This document shows, piece after piece, positions 24,896 through 37,370 of a DNA stretch of 64,000 bases. Numbering within the stretch: the stretch's first letter is position 1; each line of letters begins with the position of its first letter. A model generated the notes under the pieces. That model saw only the letters and a list, made by a program, of their open reading frames with translations. It made no database searches and was not told the DNA's origin. Both the position numbers and the translations under genes were made by a program. This stretch comes from Bombus terrestris (lineage: Eukaryota; Arthropoda; Insecta; Hymenoptera; Apidae), in contig NC_063269.1 of the NCBI RefSeq assembly GCF_910591885.1, positions 8,432,001 through 8,496,000 of the forward strand, read 5' to 3'.

Positions 24896-26532
24896 TGTCA
24901 TTGAAAATTACATATTCTGATAGTTAACTTCCCACGCGCAATGGCTACACCATAATTTCTTTGTTAGAATTTTTACAATAATTTCATACAGTATAAGAAA
25001 AATATATTTCCATTTCGAAGAAATTTATTGTTTAATATTGTAGTATTGTCAGGTTATTAATTCCATCTAATTAAAATAATTGTATACATGCGTATTACAT
25101 TTATTTAGGAAGAAAGGAGAATATTTCATAGTACCATTATTAATATTATATATTTCATAACACTATCGTTAATAATATTATATATATATAGCATTATACA
25201 TATTGATATATAATATTATTAATATAATATTAGCATTTTACATATAAAATGGTTTGTTTTAATAACAATTTTATTTTAAATTTAAATTACTTGAAATATG
25301 GATTGTAAATTTTTAAAAATTGCGAATTTCATCTGCATGTTCATACATGTAAATAATACTATGAAGTTTGTAATTTCATAAACATTAATTTTATTGACAT
25401 ATGCATTTCACTTTGTACACATTATATATTATATTTGTTTAAAAATAAAGAAATATTTCGTGACGTGCAAAAATCTTCTCTCATAACAATTTCAGTTTAC
25501 ATCCAAAGTACGGTAAATTTTTACAGAATTTCAATACGTGTATTCATATTATAAACAATACTAAACAATTAGCAATAAAAGCACATTTATACAAATCATT
25601 ACACGAAACTTAAATAGTTTATACTTTAGATAACAGTCTATAATCGCTAATTCTATCATATGCAACAACTAATAATTCGAAATTATCTATAACGCATCTA
25701 TATATTATTAGTAGCCATTATAATTACTACATCATTGTACTAAATATACAATCTCCAGTGTTGTAAATTAATTTCGAATCCTTCAATTATTTCGCATGTA
25801 TACATACAGTACATGGTAAGCTCTTGTAAACGCGAAATTACATTTTGCGTATCAATGCATTCATATATAATAAAATTAGTATTATTACTAACAATAAGCT
25901 AATGTAGTTCCAACCACACAAGTACTTTAAAGGAGCAGTTGAATTCATAGTTTTAGTTCAGATTTAAACCTCTTACCTCTAATCAAGAGCTTGCACCTTT
26001 CATTTATTCATACAGTGGTATATCCTGACATAGTTACTTTACTGCTGTTCATTTACCGTTGCAAATGTAAAACGGTACTGCAAATAATAAGAATGAAATT
26101 CGTGTACTAAACTGAAGTTTTTATCTTAATTAATTAATATTAAAAATGCGCTTCCTCAGTAATTATCGTATTACTTGCGATTATCCTTTGGGTTTGTTGC
26201 AATCATAATGCCGTCAATTCAAATATCCCAATTGGAAGTGACGTTATAAATAGAGCTGAAATCACAGAATTAGTTTTTATACTCCACAATCTACTCGATA
26301 ATTATATCTAACGTGAAATTTCTAGCCAAGAACGTGAAACTTGAAAAAGTTCTGTTCCACCAATTTCATAGGAAAGTAGGAAGAACGGGAAATAATAATG
26401 ACGAAAAAGAAATTTCTCCTCTGTACGATTCCAATTTAAATTCACTGGTAAATTATTTAATTTGCCAGTCACGGGCGCTCATTTGTGCGGAATGTAAGTC
26501 CGGTTTGCGGTATGTTTGCAAAATCAACCTTG

Positions 26533-26706
26533 TAACGCGGTCGAGTATTTCGCGATAGTATAACAATGTTTCTGGCGTGCTGGTTCGTTTACTCACATAC
26601 GTTTATACCTGGCGCTCCGATAATCCACATTCCCAGTAATTTTCAAGCGGCGACAATGTCATCTCCATTTTCAATTAATCCTTTGATGACAACGTGCAAT
26701 ATTCCG
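26533..26706 (+). repeat. Local repeat family R1, copy 3
   Basis: This is the best partner of copy 1. It starts gtaacgcggtcgagtatttc, contains a gtgctggttcg word and ends with atctccattttcaatta, atcctttgatgacaacg and caatattc. Two short upstream stretches (ggtttgcggtatg versus ggttggcgatgcg in copy 1) extend the match by about 40 bases to the left. The open frames overlapping it are not conserved in copy 1, so the element is probably noncoding. Confidence 0.6.
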
Positions 26707-29375
26707 GCGGCCGGGTTTACCCAATTTTCCATGGTTACCATTCAACGTGTTCGCAGCAAGACCCTTCGAAAAAGTTTATGAAGAGTACATCTAAAAGTTT
26801 GAAGAATAGATTTAACTTTCTTAATGGAATTCGAATTCATTTGCATAATTCGTTATTTTATCCATCCATTCGTTTCCTTTTTGCTCCTTATCGAACAGAT
26901 TTCGAGCGGTGCTTCTTCGGTCAACCAATACCTTGAGATTTATGTTCTGATCAAATTCAAAGGGCCAGAAGATCCTGTCAACTCTTCGGCTTATGAAATA
27001 TTACCAGCCATTTATGTTTGTCTTATGAAATTAGTTTATTTTCATGGTGCGCGTAACTCTGTATTCATTTTCCTATAGGAGTAACACGTCATATGCGTCT
27101 TTTTACATAATTGAACTAATATTTTCCAAGTTACAAGCTGGAGGTTGTATCGATAAATACTTTTGTATGATAGTCATAAATTTGTTAGTAAAACAAATGA
27201 AATTTTTATTAACAGATTTAGGCAATGTAAAAAGTAACTAGGTCTTTGAGGGAGTTGCCAATTCAAAAATATTCGTCGGCTCCCATTACGTAACTATTGT
27301 GACAAATTTACAAGATCTATTCAGGCCATCGCCTTATGCCTGCAACAAATATTAAAACTTTGACCTTTTTTTACTTTTCTCAAAAATCTCCAACCCATGT
27401 ATTCTACATATTTTTGTCAATTTATATTTTATTTCTTTTAGAATTATTATCAGTTTAACTAAACCAGTACAATATGATAGAAACATCATCGAAATTGCCA
27501 ATCGAATGATCGAATAATCGAAAAAATTTAAGTTAACCATCTAGTTAATGGAAGCTTAAAAAATAGATATTTAATCGCAGAGGCAGTGTTTATTATAACT
27601 GAATTGTTAATTTTCATGAACCACATTAGAGTGTTATTTATTTATAAACAAATCGTTAAATTGCTATTCATCAGACTGTTCCGGTAACATTTTTGGAGTA
27701 TGGTGTTCTTTCAAAGTTAACAGAACGTTCGAAACCAAACAGAAAAAAATAATGAACAATACCTATGCGTATACGTAATTAACTACTTTCAATATTTGTT
27801 GAGGAAAGAATAAACTCTTGTCCCCCGATTGAAATCTAATAACGGTACAAATTAAGTATTCATCCGCAATCTACAGTCTGTTTGGAACATTAGTGTTATG
27901 ATACAGCCAATGACTTGATGACAATAACGATCGATGCATATTCCGTACACTGTACCTGATTATCTGTCATTTTGCATTAATACATATCCAGATCGTTTCG
28001 ATGGTGTATCTATGAATTTGACTAGTTATTCATGAATCATATAAACTATAAACAGAGATTCAAAAACAGATAATTTAAATGCAGAAGTGATGCACTACAA
28101 CATCAAATATTATAACACTTCCCTTCGCTCTTTATCATGTTCCACTAGAAAATTGTATTTTCTTAAGATCTACTAAATTTTTTAGATATATCATTTATGA
28201 TTTATGATTTGTTGTGATTTATGATGTCTTATTTTGATACCATTAAAAATAAATGTTAATAGTAAAAAGTTTTGTAAGAAAGTTTTAACACTTTAGAATG
28301 TCAAGGCTGAGAGATAAATGTGTTGTGTGAAACAATTAATATGAAATAATTAATAAATGTATCCCTCCAAATTTATTATTCAAGGATAGTTCGAGTGCTT
28401 AAAATATTAAAATTTTATTAAATTAAGTATCCAGTAAATGTATTATTATCTTAAACGTGTATTTGGCTGTATTTTAGAACGCATATACATTACATGAGAC
28501 ATTCCTGTATGATGATGAGAGGGTACAACCTCAGTTCTAACGAATTCATGAATCCCACATGAGAAATGCAACTCAAAATGGACTAGTAAGATTAATTATC
28601 CGCGTTACGTGTATTTACAGAGCAAAGGAGTAATATTACAACAGGGGATTAAAATGTTGTAAAATATATATTTGATACGAGATTTCCACTAGATTAACCA
28701 TTTCAATATATCATTTTAAACATGGCAAAGGTATTTTTATAACAGAATATTCGGAGACAAATATCAAATTTCGTGTCTAAAACGTATTTGCATACGCACA
28801 TCAAATCACTTTCAATAAACACGAGCTAAGAATTTTAGATTTTTATTTTGCTATAATTTTGTTTTGTAGTTAATCTTCGAGTTTCGGTCGCGTCTTTAAT
28901 AGTACGTTTGCGCCTTGTTTCATCGTGAACATTTCAGTTCAAAATACAACGGAACGTAGTATTAAAAAACGATGGAAACTCGAAGAATCACAAATGCGTG
29001 CGTCGCATAAAGTAATAACTTAAACCTCTTGAGTCTCTCTGGCATATTTTCTAATTTAAAATATATCTATTATATAAAACGCTGCATTTCGCTACTTTTT
29101 CTATTACCCAATTCATAAATCCAAGTTCCATTCTCATTAAATAAGTGATTCAAAAGTTTTGAACGTTGATGTATATACCTACGTAATATATGAACGTCCG
29201 CCATCCATTATCGGAATCGTTGCTCGTGACGCAAGCAGCAGCAAAAGAAATCTCACGATTAATTAGTCGGAACCGAGTGCACAGAGGAGACGGAAAGAAA
29301 GAAGCAATCGAGCGGCACCAAGGGCTCCGACAATACCGCGAATTAAATATTCAACTCTCACCCTTGACACGGTGA

Positions 29376-29490
29376 CGCGCGATATTAGCGTTATAACGTG
29401 GTCAAATGTTTCACGACGGAAATGACAACGTGTGCCGCACGCTGGTCTGGCTTGGGCTCACGTTCGCGAGCGCAGCTGCACGCCTGTGTA
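29376..29490 (+). repeat. Local repeat family R1, copy 4 (5' half only)
   Basis: It shares the 5' half of the family: an upstream gatattagcgttataacgtg matching copy 1, then ggtcaaatgtttcacgacgg and a gctggt word matching copy 3. The ccattttcaattaatcc core at the 3' end is absent, so this copy is truncated or diverged. It lies in a CpG-dense island (29190-29660). Confidence 0.45.
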
Positions 29491-31949
29491 CGTGGCATTG
29501 TGTCGACTGTTAAGCATTTGATACGGCCGCCTTCCTGTCGCGCGTCCATTGTCGTTGGCCCGTTCGCGACGTAACCGAGCCAGCCGGCTTCTCGGTGTGC
29601 GAATCAGCCAGTGATACGATATGACGATGCTCGCTTCTGTGACAGCGTTTCCCAAACTAATTTACTCGCCGTACGCTCCTCAAGCTTCGCTCTTTCAGTT
29701 TTCGAGAAATAGACAGTCGAAATATTGTAGCCGATGTCGTTTTATTCCATCCAATTTTATCATCTATGATCGAATTTGGCTGGGTAATTTTTTTAATGGA
29801 TAGTGGAAGTTTTTGGATAATATTTGTGTACGTTACTAGTTAAACGTATCCGCCTTATTTTTCACGGAATATAATTAAGTTGCATGATTTCTTCATTAAT
29901 CTATATGTTCTTTTTGCTCGTTGATAATATTAAAAAAATTGAAATTTGTTAGACACACGGTTAAAACATTTGCATTTTTTATCTTGTTTCTTTTTTTCTT
30001 TTTATCGTGTTCCTATATCGTTAAAAAGTTGCCCGCTTCATTTTTATGCCAGTCATTCTTAAAACATTAAAAGTGTTTTTGTTTGTTGAAACGATAGCGA
30101 AATTGGAACACAAAAATTTGGATACCGTAGCAAGGTTAAGACGGGTAAGCTTTTTTGCATCCCAAATCTATCGATTCGCCGTGTCATATACGTGCAATCA
30201 ATGCCTCCACTTTTATGAGACATCGCCATTTATAATCGATATTATTATAAAAGTATAAATAATTTCATTGTCGTAATTTAATTATCTTGCATCTTCGTTC
30301 CACCTGCTCCCTGAAGTGAAACTAATAGAGGTAGAAATATGCCATTGTATAGGATGAAGGATTCGCAGCAATGAAATTTATTTATGTATTAAAAACAGAA
30401 TTGATCTTTTTCTTTTTTGTGGCAGTATTAATGTCGGAAAGTAATGTAATACTTTATGAGCTTTAGGCTTGATTATAAACAAAGATGTCTACAAGAATTA
30501 TTACTCCATAAAATATTATTTAATGTCCTACTAGAATTTCCGACATATGATTATTTTTAATACCAAATTTTTTAACATATTTTTATTGTTTACTTTACTT
30601 ATTTTATGATTATACTCTCTTCAAACTCAAGAAATTATTTAATAGCAGAAAAACAGCAATCGAATATGTCTGCAAGAACTTAACAAGATTAATTAATAAT
30701 TTTCTTAATTTTTAAAAACAGTTTCAAATGCAAAAATACATCACGTAGTAACATCAATTTTTACATTAAGAAAGTAGAATCATTTTGCAATTTAGAGAAG
30801 TGTTTAATAATGAATATTTATTTAACGAAGCACATTGGGAAGCGCTGACGTATAGGTGTTTCATCCAGTTTGACGTTTGCTGGTGTACGCCTTTGTATAC
30901 ACGGCGCACATTACCGACCACTGTTGCATGCTTTATAATGACACGAGAATGTGTTTGTACGTGCTTCTTTCTTAACCTAGGTGGTCGAATGCTTTTCAGT
31001 ATAACTCCAGCCGCTTTAACAATGCCTACGATATTCGGACAATTTTTGCGTCGTTGTGTTCGTTTTCACGTCGCGTGTACTATACCTTCTCATCTAACAT
31101 GGTGTAGTCTTCACGGTTCGTGTTGATAGGTAATCGATTGATTTCAGTGATAATATTACACGCCCTGCCGCGTCTCTCCTTAACGAACCAATACTGCACG
31201 TGTACCCCTTTATTGGTGTCGATAATTGATTATTTTAAGACTCTTTGCCAATTATGTTCGAAAAATAATTATAGAATTGGTGAAAATCGTGCAACAAAAT
31301 GTTTTTCGCATCGAGTGCGTCGATCGTATAATTTCAGTGAGTTTTGTGCCTATTTGAGTTTGTTAACTTTCGCAACGTGTCGCAACGTTGTATAGATTAC
31401 GCGTAACTAAGTAACGTGAATACGTTATTGTAACACAGTGTGTGCTAGTGTAGTTTAACGTTTAGTTGTCGATATCTGTATATTTTTGCGAACTTATGCG
31501 CTCGTCACTTTGGAAAATCTGTGAAATGTTCGCGTATAATAACGCTGTGTTAATGGGTTAATTACCGTGCTATAGGGCAATCGACAAGAAATCATTGCGC
31601 AGCAACGAGGTTTCGAAAGCAAACACGCTCTCGCGATTAATAGACAGACCTACGTTCCAGTCAACAAATCACTAGAATATCTATCGTAATTACACTGTAC
31701 AGGATACAAATTGACCAGTCCGCAGTTATAGGTCGATTTTATTTGCTGTAGATGTAAAATACGCGGTGCCTTTCCCATTTCTGTTAGCGTTCCGCGCCGG
31801 AATATTAATCTTCGTTTGTCGGTTGGTTTTTATGTCGTTGCAATTTGACGTGAAAAGCATTGTAGTTTTCTTCGTGAATTTCTTTCGCCCCGCTCTCTTA
31901 CGCTACGTTTACCGTTCTTTCGGAACCGATGGATCGAACTTTTTAATAG

Positions 31950-33900
31950 AATCTTTGTATTCGTGTATCACAAATTCCCTGCTTGAAAAACGTATGTGTT
32001 CAAACGTATTGCGACGTATTAATATGAGAATGAACAACATCGGGAATTTGAATTCTTTAAAAGGAATGATGGACGACGGGTGCAATAAAAATGTGTATGT
32101 TTATAATGAAATGCTAGTGGAAATGAATTCAGAATATGAAATACAGAATATGAAATAACTAAGAACATAAAGTACGCAAAGGAATTATATATTCGATATT
32201 ATAAAAAATAGTGGATTCGGATAAAGAAACATTCAGAAGAAATTCATTTTATCTATACAAATGTTTAGAAAAAGTAGAAGTATCTATACACGTTATTGTT
32301 CATTTATACGGACAGTAAAAATATGCGCTAGATTATAAAAAATGTATAAGGAAAACATGAGAAGTTTATTTTCGTCGATTTCTTTATTTGTGTATCTTTA
32401 TGTATTCTTTATTTATGTATATATGTCTTTATTTATTTATGTACTTGATGCCTAAGAAAGTTGGGATACGGATAACTCGTTAGATTTAAAGATATAAATA
32501 GATAATAAATTTATGAAATTTCCTAAAGAATCACGGATATATTTAATATTTTAATAATTGATACTTTCTAGATGGCGAATAGAATTCAAACATAAATATT
32601 TAATCAATCAAATGTGGTATTGATCATTGACTAAAATTTGCAATCATGTTTTTCCCTACGGTCTTTAAATACAATGTAATTCTATTAAAGGTGTTAAAGA
32701 TTTTGACAAATATATTTCACAGTTACCAATAGTTACTAGTCATATTAACATAACGATAAATACGTAAATGAAAGGATATTTTAATAATTGTTGTATAGTT
32801 CAGTTTTATCACAATTATAAAAAAGGACGAATTATCCATGATAACATTTTTCAATAAACTATCAATGCACAAATTGGCCCTGAAGAGTGCTGCAGTTTAG
32901 CAATATGTGCGCAAAAATGTCATCTTACTTGTTGCATTTTTAATGACGCATTCAATTTGACACATACTGTATCGTAGTCCTTTCATGGTTCACACCATTC
33001 ACGGCTCAAAATGGCATGTAATCGATTCCGGCGATAATTATACGCGTCAATAGTTGGAGCATGACCATGTGACGTTCATTGTTTCTCAGCATGATGATTT
33101 CTGCCGGTAATGATCAATAATATAGAGAAGGATATGGAACGCGTCGGAAATAGGGCGTATAGAGAGAAACAGTGTGAAATGCTAGCGGACATGAAACTGC
33201 CAATTACTGAAAACGCGATCAAGACTGATGGCATACAAGTAAAAATTACTGCGGAATTCGTTTTGCACCGGAGAACGTATTTCTCCTGGTAATTTTGAAT
33301 TACATCGTTCTGAAACATTCATTGCTGAGAAATGTTCACTTCCTGTCACAGTCAAGATACTACAAGTCATTCAAATTATAATACTTTCTTCGTAATAAAT
33401 CACATGAATTTTGAATTGAACAAACGATAATGACAAATATTAAATTCACAAAAGAAACATGTATTAACTTCGATTCATTTTTTAAAATTCGCTCGGAGGA
33501 ACTTCAATATCAATTCTGTTCGACCAAATAAAGCTATTGCTTTCTCTCAAGTACCTTCTCTCAAAAAGAAGTAAACATTTACATAGAGCATTTGTTTCTT
33601 TCCTTTTCAATATCTTAAAAGATAATTGTATTCGAACGTAACGCACTGACTCGAGTATGGCTACTAAATTTATTACGACGCGCTTAATGTCATTCACATA
33701 ATATCCAGAACGTCAAGATATTGTAATGAAGTTAGCAAACCTAACTAAAAGCTAAAAATACTTGCTGTCAATCTTATCGCCGATAAACTAAAAAAAAAAC
33801 ACAATTCTTGCATGACTTGTAAGCTATAAAAGAAGCTCACAAAAAGAAATAGAAGCATGACAATTTCATAGAAACTTTTCGCGTACGGCCACGATCGTAC
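31950..33900. other. AT-rich noncoding stretch
   Basis: AT-rich sequence without a supported gene. A low-complexity ttatttatgta patch occupies about 32375-32450. The short frames at 33076-33697 overlap on both strands and are unrecognised. Confidence 0.6.
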
Positions 33901-35754
33901 GAGAACGTTACGATATAAGAAGAAGGAGAGCGCTGTGCGTTCTCGAGACTTTTAAGTTCATTTCCTCAAACTACGAAATCCGTTTAAAGTACGAAAACCC
34001 TAAAGCTATCCAAGCGTAAAGCAACGACGGCGTAATCAAATGGAGACCACGTAAGCGGTCAGCGATCGTTTTTATCTATCCGAGTTTGCGGCATGCAATC
34101 AGTGAGGCGCCCGTTGACTCGTGACGCTTCCGGTCCAGGCTTCCGGTCCGTGGAACCGCACCGTTTCCGTTCGGCTGCCCAGCCCACCGATCTGGCCGGT
34201 CGTCGTCGTATATCGTGGATCCGTGTCCGAGAAGCACTATCGAAATCAGTGCCAGCGTCTCGTCAACGTGAAACACAGGCATCATACCAGTTCGATCCCC
34301 GGGGATAATCGAGTCGAGTGATTTTCGTTGTTGTTGCAGAGCAACGGCGTGGCGCCTCGTCTGCGTCCGTTCTGTGTCGATCGAGGATCGAACATCTAAT
34401 GTACGTGCCAGAAACGAGGTTACGCGCGATTTTCGAGCCAATCTACGGGCACCAGACGATCTGGCTGCTTGGAAATTGATCGGCTAACAAGTCGCCTGAA
34501 TCGTATGCGATACTCTACGATGTTCAATTAGTTGCAACGTGGAAAATACATGCATGACGCGTGTTATAGGCGATAATTGTGTGCGCAGTGATTTCGTTCT
34601 TTCTTCGTTCTAAATTTCATGGTTCTTCGATGAATTCGTTTGAGATGGATGAAATGGTTATTGGAGAAAGGATGCGTCTACACCGGAAACTACTTACAAA
34701 ACGATCGTGATCGCTTAACAAGCCTTCTTTAAGTTATTTATCGCTGAAAGTTCTTCGCGAAAGTGTTGAAAGTTACGACTGATGATGGAAATGCATCGTT
34801 TTACAGTGCTTTCGATTTTTATGTCTCTCTGTCGCGAAAGTTTCGATTAACGAGTGCTTCTATTCTCTGAATGAATTGTATACCAATCTCAATTGAACTG
34901 TAAGGAATATCTGCGTTGCTGTGAAAGACGAAATGCAGGGTATTATCGGTGTTATCGAAGATGATTTAATAGCATCCATTATCTTTATATCTCCGTCGCT
35001 TTTTCCAGAGAATATCAAATATTATTGAAAGTTATTCGTAAAATTTATTATCGTAAAATTTATGACCATACCTCCGTAATGATATTTTATAATGAATAAT
35101 TTCCGTTAAAGAACATATATCGAATAAATATTAACAAGTATAAAGAGTGTACATGATTATTACTAATTTCTTATCTCGTATTCAGTTCAAAATTACCAAT
35201 TATTATTCTTGGAATATTTAGTTGAATCAGGCAACGATACACGAATACAAAGAAGAACTTGAAAATCGAATAAGAGAAGCTTATAAAGCCATGAGATACG
35301 ATAACAGAGTATCAGGGAGTACATTACCGTGCTAGATAGTAATTCGAATCGATTTTCAAGCAACAAAAGCCATTCACGATTTCAATAATCGTAACATTAC
35401 AAACAGGCGATTATTCCGAGAATTTCGCGCTTGATATTCCACATTCGTTGTATGACGACGTTGGAAGAGCGTTCTGAACGGTGAGCCGAACGGTAAACAG
35501 CGTTATGCACGTTTCTCGGGCGTTAGCTGAACATGGGGAGGCGATGAGCCGGTTATATTGCTGAATATACACCTAAAGTTTGGATCGCGATGGCTGACCG
35601 GTGTTCTAATCTGGCCGGAGGTCAAACTGGATAATCAGCGTCGATCATCGTCGAGCGAGAAAAGTAGTAATCGCTGAACTAAGCAAACCGGCGCCGATCC
35701 CCCGTGTGTACAGGTGTATGTGTATGTTTGTGTTGCGCTACGTTGGACGCGAAA
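33900..35754 (+). promoter_or_regulatory. Putative promoter and 5'UTR region of the 35.76 kb exon
   Basis: This is CpG-rich at 33900-34640 and again from about 35400, with AT-rich DNA between, directly upstream of the only convincing coding exon. An insect-type initiator word (tcagtg) occurs at 34099, and a donor-like cac|gtaagc lies at 34050. A possible acceptor, gtgtgtacag, ends at 35713, preceded by a branch-point-like ctgaact. These hint at one or more noncoding 5' exons, but no single arrangement is clearly supported. Frames at 34076-34441 are open on both strands and are taken as chance. The exact start of transcription is unknown. Confidence 0.3.
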
Positions 35755-35774
35755 ATGGCGGTGGTACCGGGTAA
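35718..35774 (+). other. Upstream ORF overlapping the main start codon
   Basis: An ATG at 35718, with a second in the same frame at 35724, opens an 18-codon frame that stops with TAA at 35772-35774. It thus overlaps the start of the main frame, 37 bases downstream and in another frame. Both upstream ATGs sit in a weak context (gtgtATGt), whereas the main ATG has a strong insect context (gaaaATGG). Leaky scanning would let ribosomes reach the main start. If transcription or splicing begins downstream of 35726, this uORF would be absent. Confidence 0.4.
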
Positions 35775-35932
35775 GAATAAATTGAAAATGGGCAGTGCGG
35801 GCCGATACTACAGCGCCTATCTCATCTACGACGTGGCGAACTCGTGCCTGGCCGCGTTGCACGCCAAGATGCCTCCTCCGGTTGTCGTCACGCGAACCAA
35901 CCCTCCGTCTCCTATGCACGTCCAGAACCCCC
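35755..35932 (+). CDS. First coding exon of an unrecognised gene
   Basis: This exon encodes 59 residues plus one base (phase 1), from an ATG in a strong context (gaaaATGGcg) to a consensus donor, ccccc|gtaagttt. An in-frame TAA at 35680-35682 precedes it with no other in-frame ATG, which supports this start. The peptide has a basic start (KNKLK near residues 7-11), a Tyr/Leu/Ala-rich stretch at about 18-36 (RYYSAYLIYDVANSCLAAL) and a Pro-rich end (PPP at 40-42, then NPPSPMH). It has no signal peptide, transmembrane segment or known domain. Third codon positions are strongly G/C, unlike the flanking DNA. It is probably an N-terminal or isoform-specific exon whose functional domains lie in exons beyond the window. 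I do not recognise the family and assign no function. The frame stays open to 36201, but that part reads as intron. Confidence 0.6.
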
Positions 35933-37199
35933 GTAAGTTTTCTTCGCTTTCTGTTTTCTATTTTCCATGGCAGCTGCTCCGCCAACGAGAGTGTGTTACG
36001 TCGAAAACCAACCCAGTCGCTAGCTACGTTTCAACCGTCAGAATTTTACCATTGTGTCGTAATTATCAAGGAAATAGCAGCAGGAAGGAAACGATAGGCA
36101 GGTTATTCCGAGATAAAGAACGGGTTTCGTTTCGTGTTATGACCGCTTTGTCTGAAGTTTATGCAGCAATTTTGTATTTGATAGAGAAAAGTTGGATATA
36201 AGATGTAGGGAGATGAACCCATAGGGTTTCGAAGCAACACCTATAACATTAAAGATTCAATATTCAAATGCGCTTAGTGTTCGTAAATGATAGTAGCATG
36301 TCATAGTAATGACTAGAGTGGTAATACTTTTTAACGCTATAACCATAGTTTATATCAGTAACGTAATACTTTTCTGCAGAAAAGAACTATTACATACAAA
36401 ATAGTGATAAGTACAACAATAGACCGAGATAAAAAATAAGGAATATCAATATAGACCAATTTAACATTGTAACACAAGGCTACTGATTGTGGTGTTCCCT
36501 TTTAGATTGATATTTTGTGGTTTTAAAATGTTGTTATCAGGTTCTGTACGTTTCATTTTCATAGTATCAAATTTTGTTCATATAAAGGCATTACTCTAAA
36601 TAACACGAAACTTAATGTACCTACTTGGCTGTAATTAATTGGTATGTAAATGTTAGAATAACGTGTTAGGACAATACGCTGCTTTTCGCAGCGTAGTGTC
36701 CAAAATTTGACCAAAATTTCTCGAACGTATCTCGATAGAAAGCTTCGTAACACCAATTACCCTCATCCTTCTGAAGAAATTAATCTCATCTTCCCTTTAA
36801 CGATACCGTTGACGTTAAACCGGCTAACCGTCGATTCTGAGCAAACGCGATAATATCAGCCACGCTAACTCTCTTCCAATCCCCTCAGAGTTGGGCTTTT
36901 CTTCTTCGATTCTTTCGTACGCCTACTTGCTCTCGATGGGCATCTCTCTTTTGTTCGGTGGCAAGTGGCGCGCGAGGCAAAGAGGTAAGAAGGCATAGGT
37001 GCCGGCGCAGGAAAGGGTGGAAACACCCTACGAGACGGGATAGCGTGTCTGTTTTGATTTATAAGAATTCGCCACGAACCTCTAACCTACCTTCCTAAGT
37101 CTGGCCTCACTCCTGCCTCTTCTAGATCGAGCTAGATCAACTCCCCCACCACCCGTTGCACCTATCTCGCGCGTGAATAATAGGCAGGTACCCAACTGC

Positions 37200-37279
37200 C
37201 CGTCTTTCCGTTAACCTCGCCTCGTCCTTCACGTCTCCTTCTTCTTTTTCTTTATCCTCCCTCTTTGCCACTGTCTCCC
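37200..37279. repeat. Pyrimidine-rich tract
   Basis: C/T-rich on the plus strand, including cttcttctttttctttatcc, directly upstream of duplicated block D1 copy A. A shorter pyrimidine tract precedes copy B in the same position, so the tract may belong to the duplicated unit. Confidence 0.5.
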
Positions 37280-37370
37280 GTGACGGTGCACCGATCATTC
37301 TTCTCCGCGGACAACGGACGAGTTTCGCTTCGTTGTCGGTCAACTAAACTATCTATCAACGAACGCTTCG
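37270..37370 (+). repeat. Local noncoding duplication D1, copy A
   Basis: About 100 bases match 38752-38852 in the same order: tctcccgtg versus tctcgtggg, then g(t/c)gcaccgatc(a/g)ttcttct, cg.ggac.acgg, then ggtcaac and atctatcaacg. The copies are about 1.48 kb apart and in the same orientation. Copy B is open in one frame (38709-39158), but the corresponding frame is not conserved here, which argues for noncoding DNA. The origin is unknown: an unclassified repeat or a duplicated regulatory block. Confidence 0.5.

Larger units (their letters stand above)
23280..31950. other. AT-rich region with small islands carrying a repeat family
   Basis: Most of this region is AT-rich filler, including a strongly AT-repetitive patch at 25120-25240 with partly palindromic taatattat words. 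Small CpG-richer islands at about 23280-23770, 24580-24890, 26460-26720, 29190-29660 and 30830-31130 interrupt it. At least three of these carry copies of one element, described separately. No protein-coding gene is recognisable; open frames in the islands do not keep a common reading frame between copies. Confidence 0.5.

Noticed and set aside
27262..27292. Possible Tc-like end (ttcaaaaatattcgtcggct)
   Set aside because: It resembles the MITE right end only loosely and lacks the terminal CACTGTA; no partner end is visible.
34270..34310. tRNA-like T-arm word ttcgatccccgg near 34290
   Set aside because: No acceptor stem, D-arm or anticodon arm can be built around it on the plus strand.
36121..36201. 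Continuation of the 35.76 kb reading frame to a stop at 36201
   Set aside because: The frame runs past a consensus GTAAGT donor at 35933, and the composition changes to intron-like immediately after. Read-through looks like chance.
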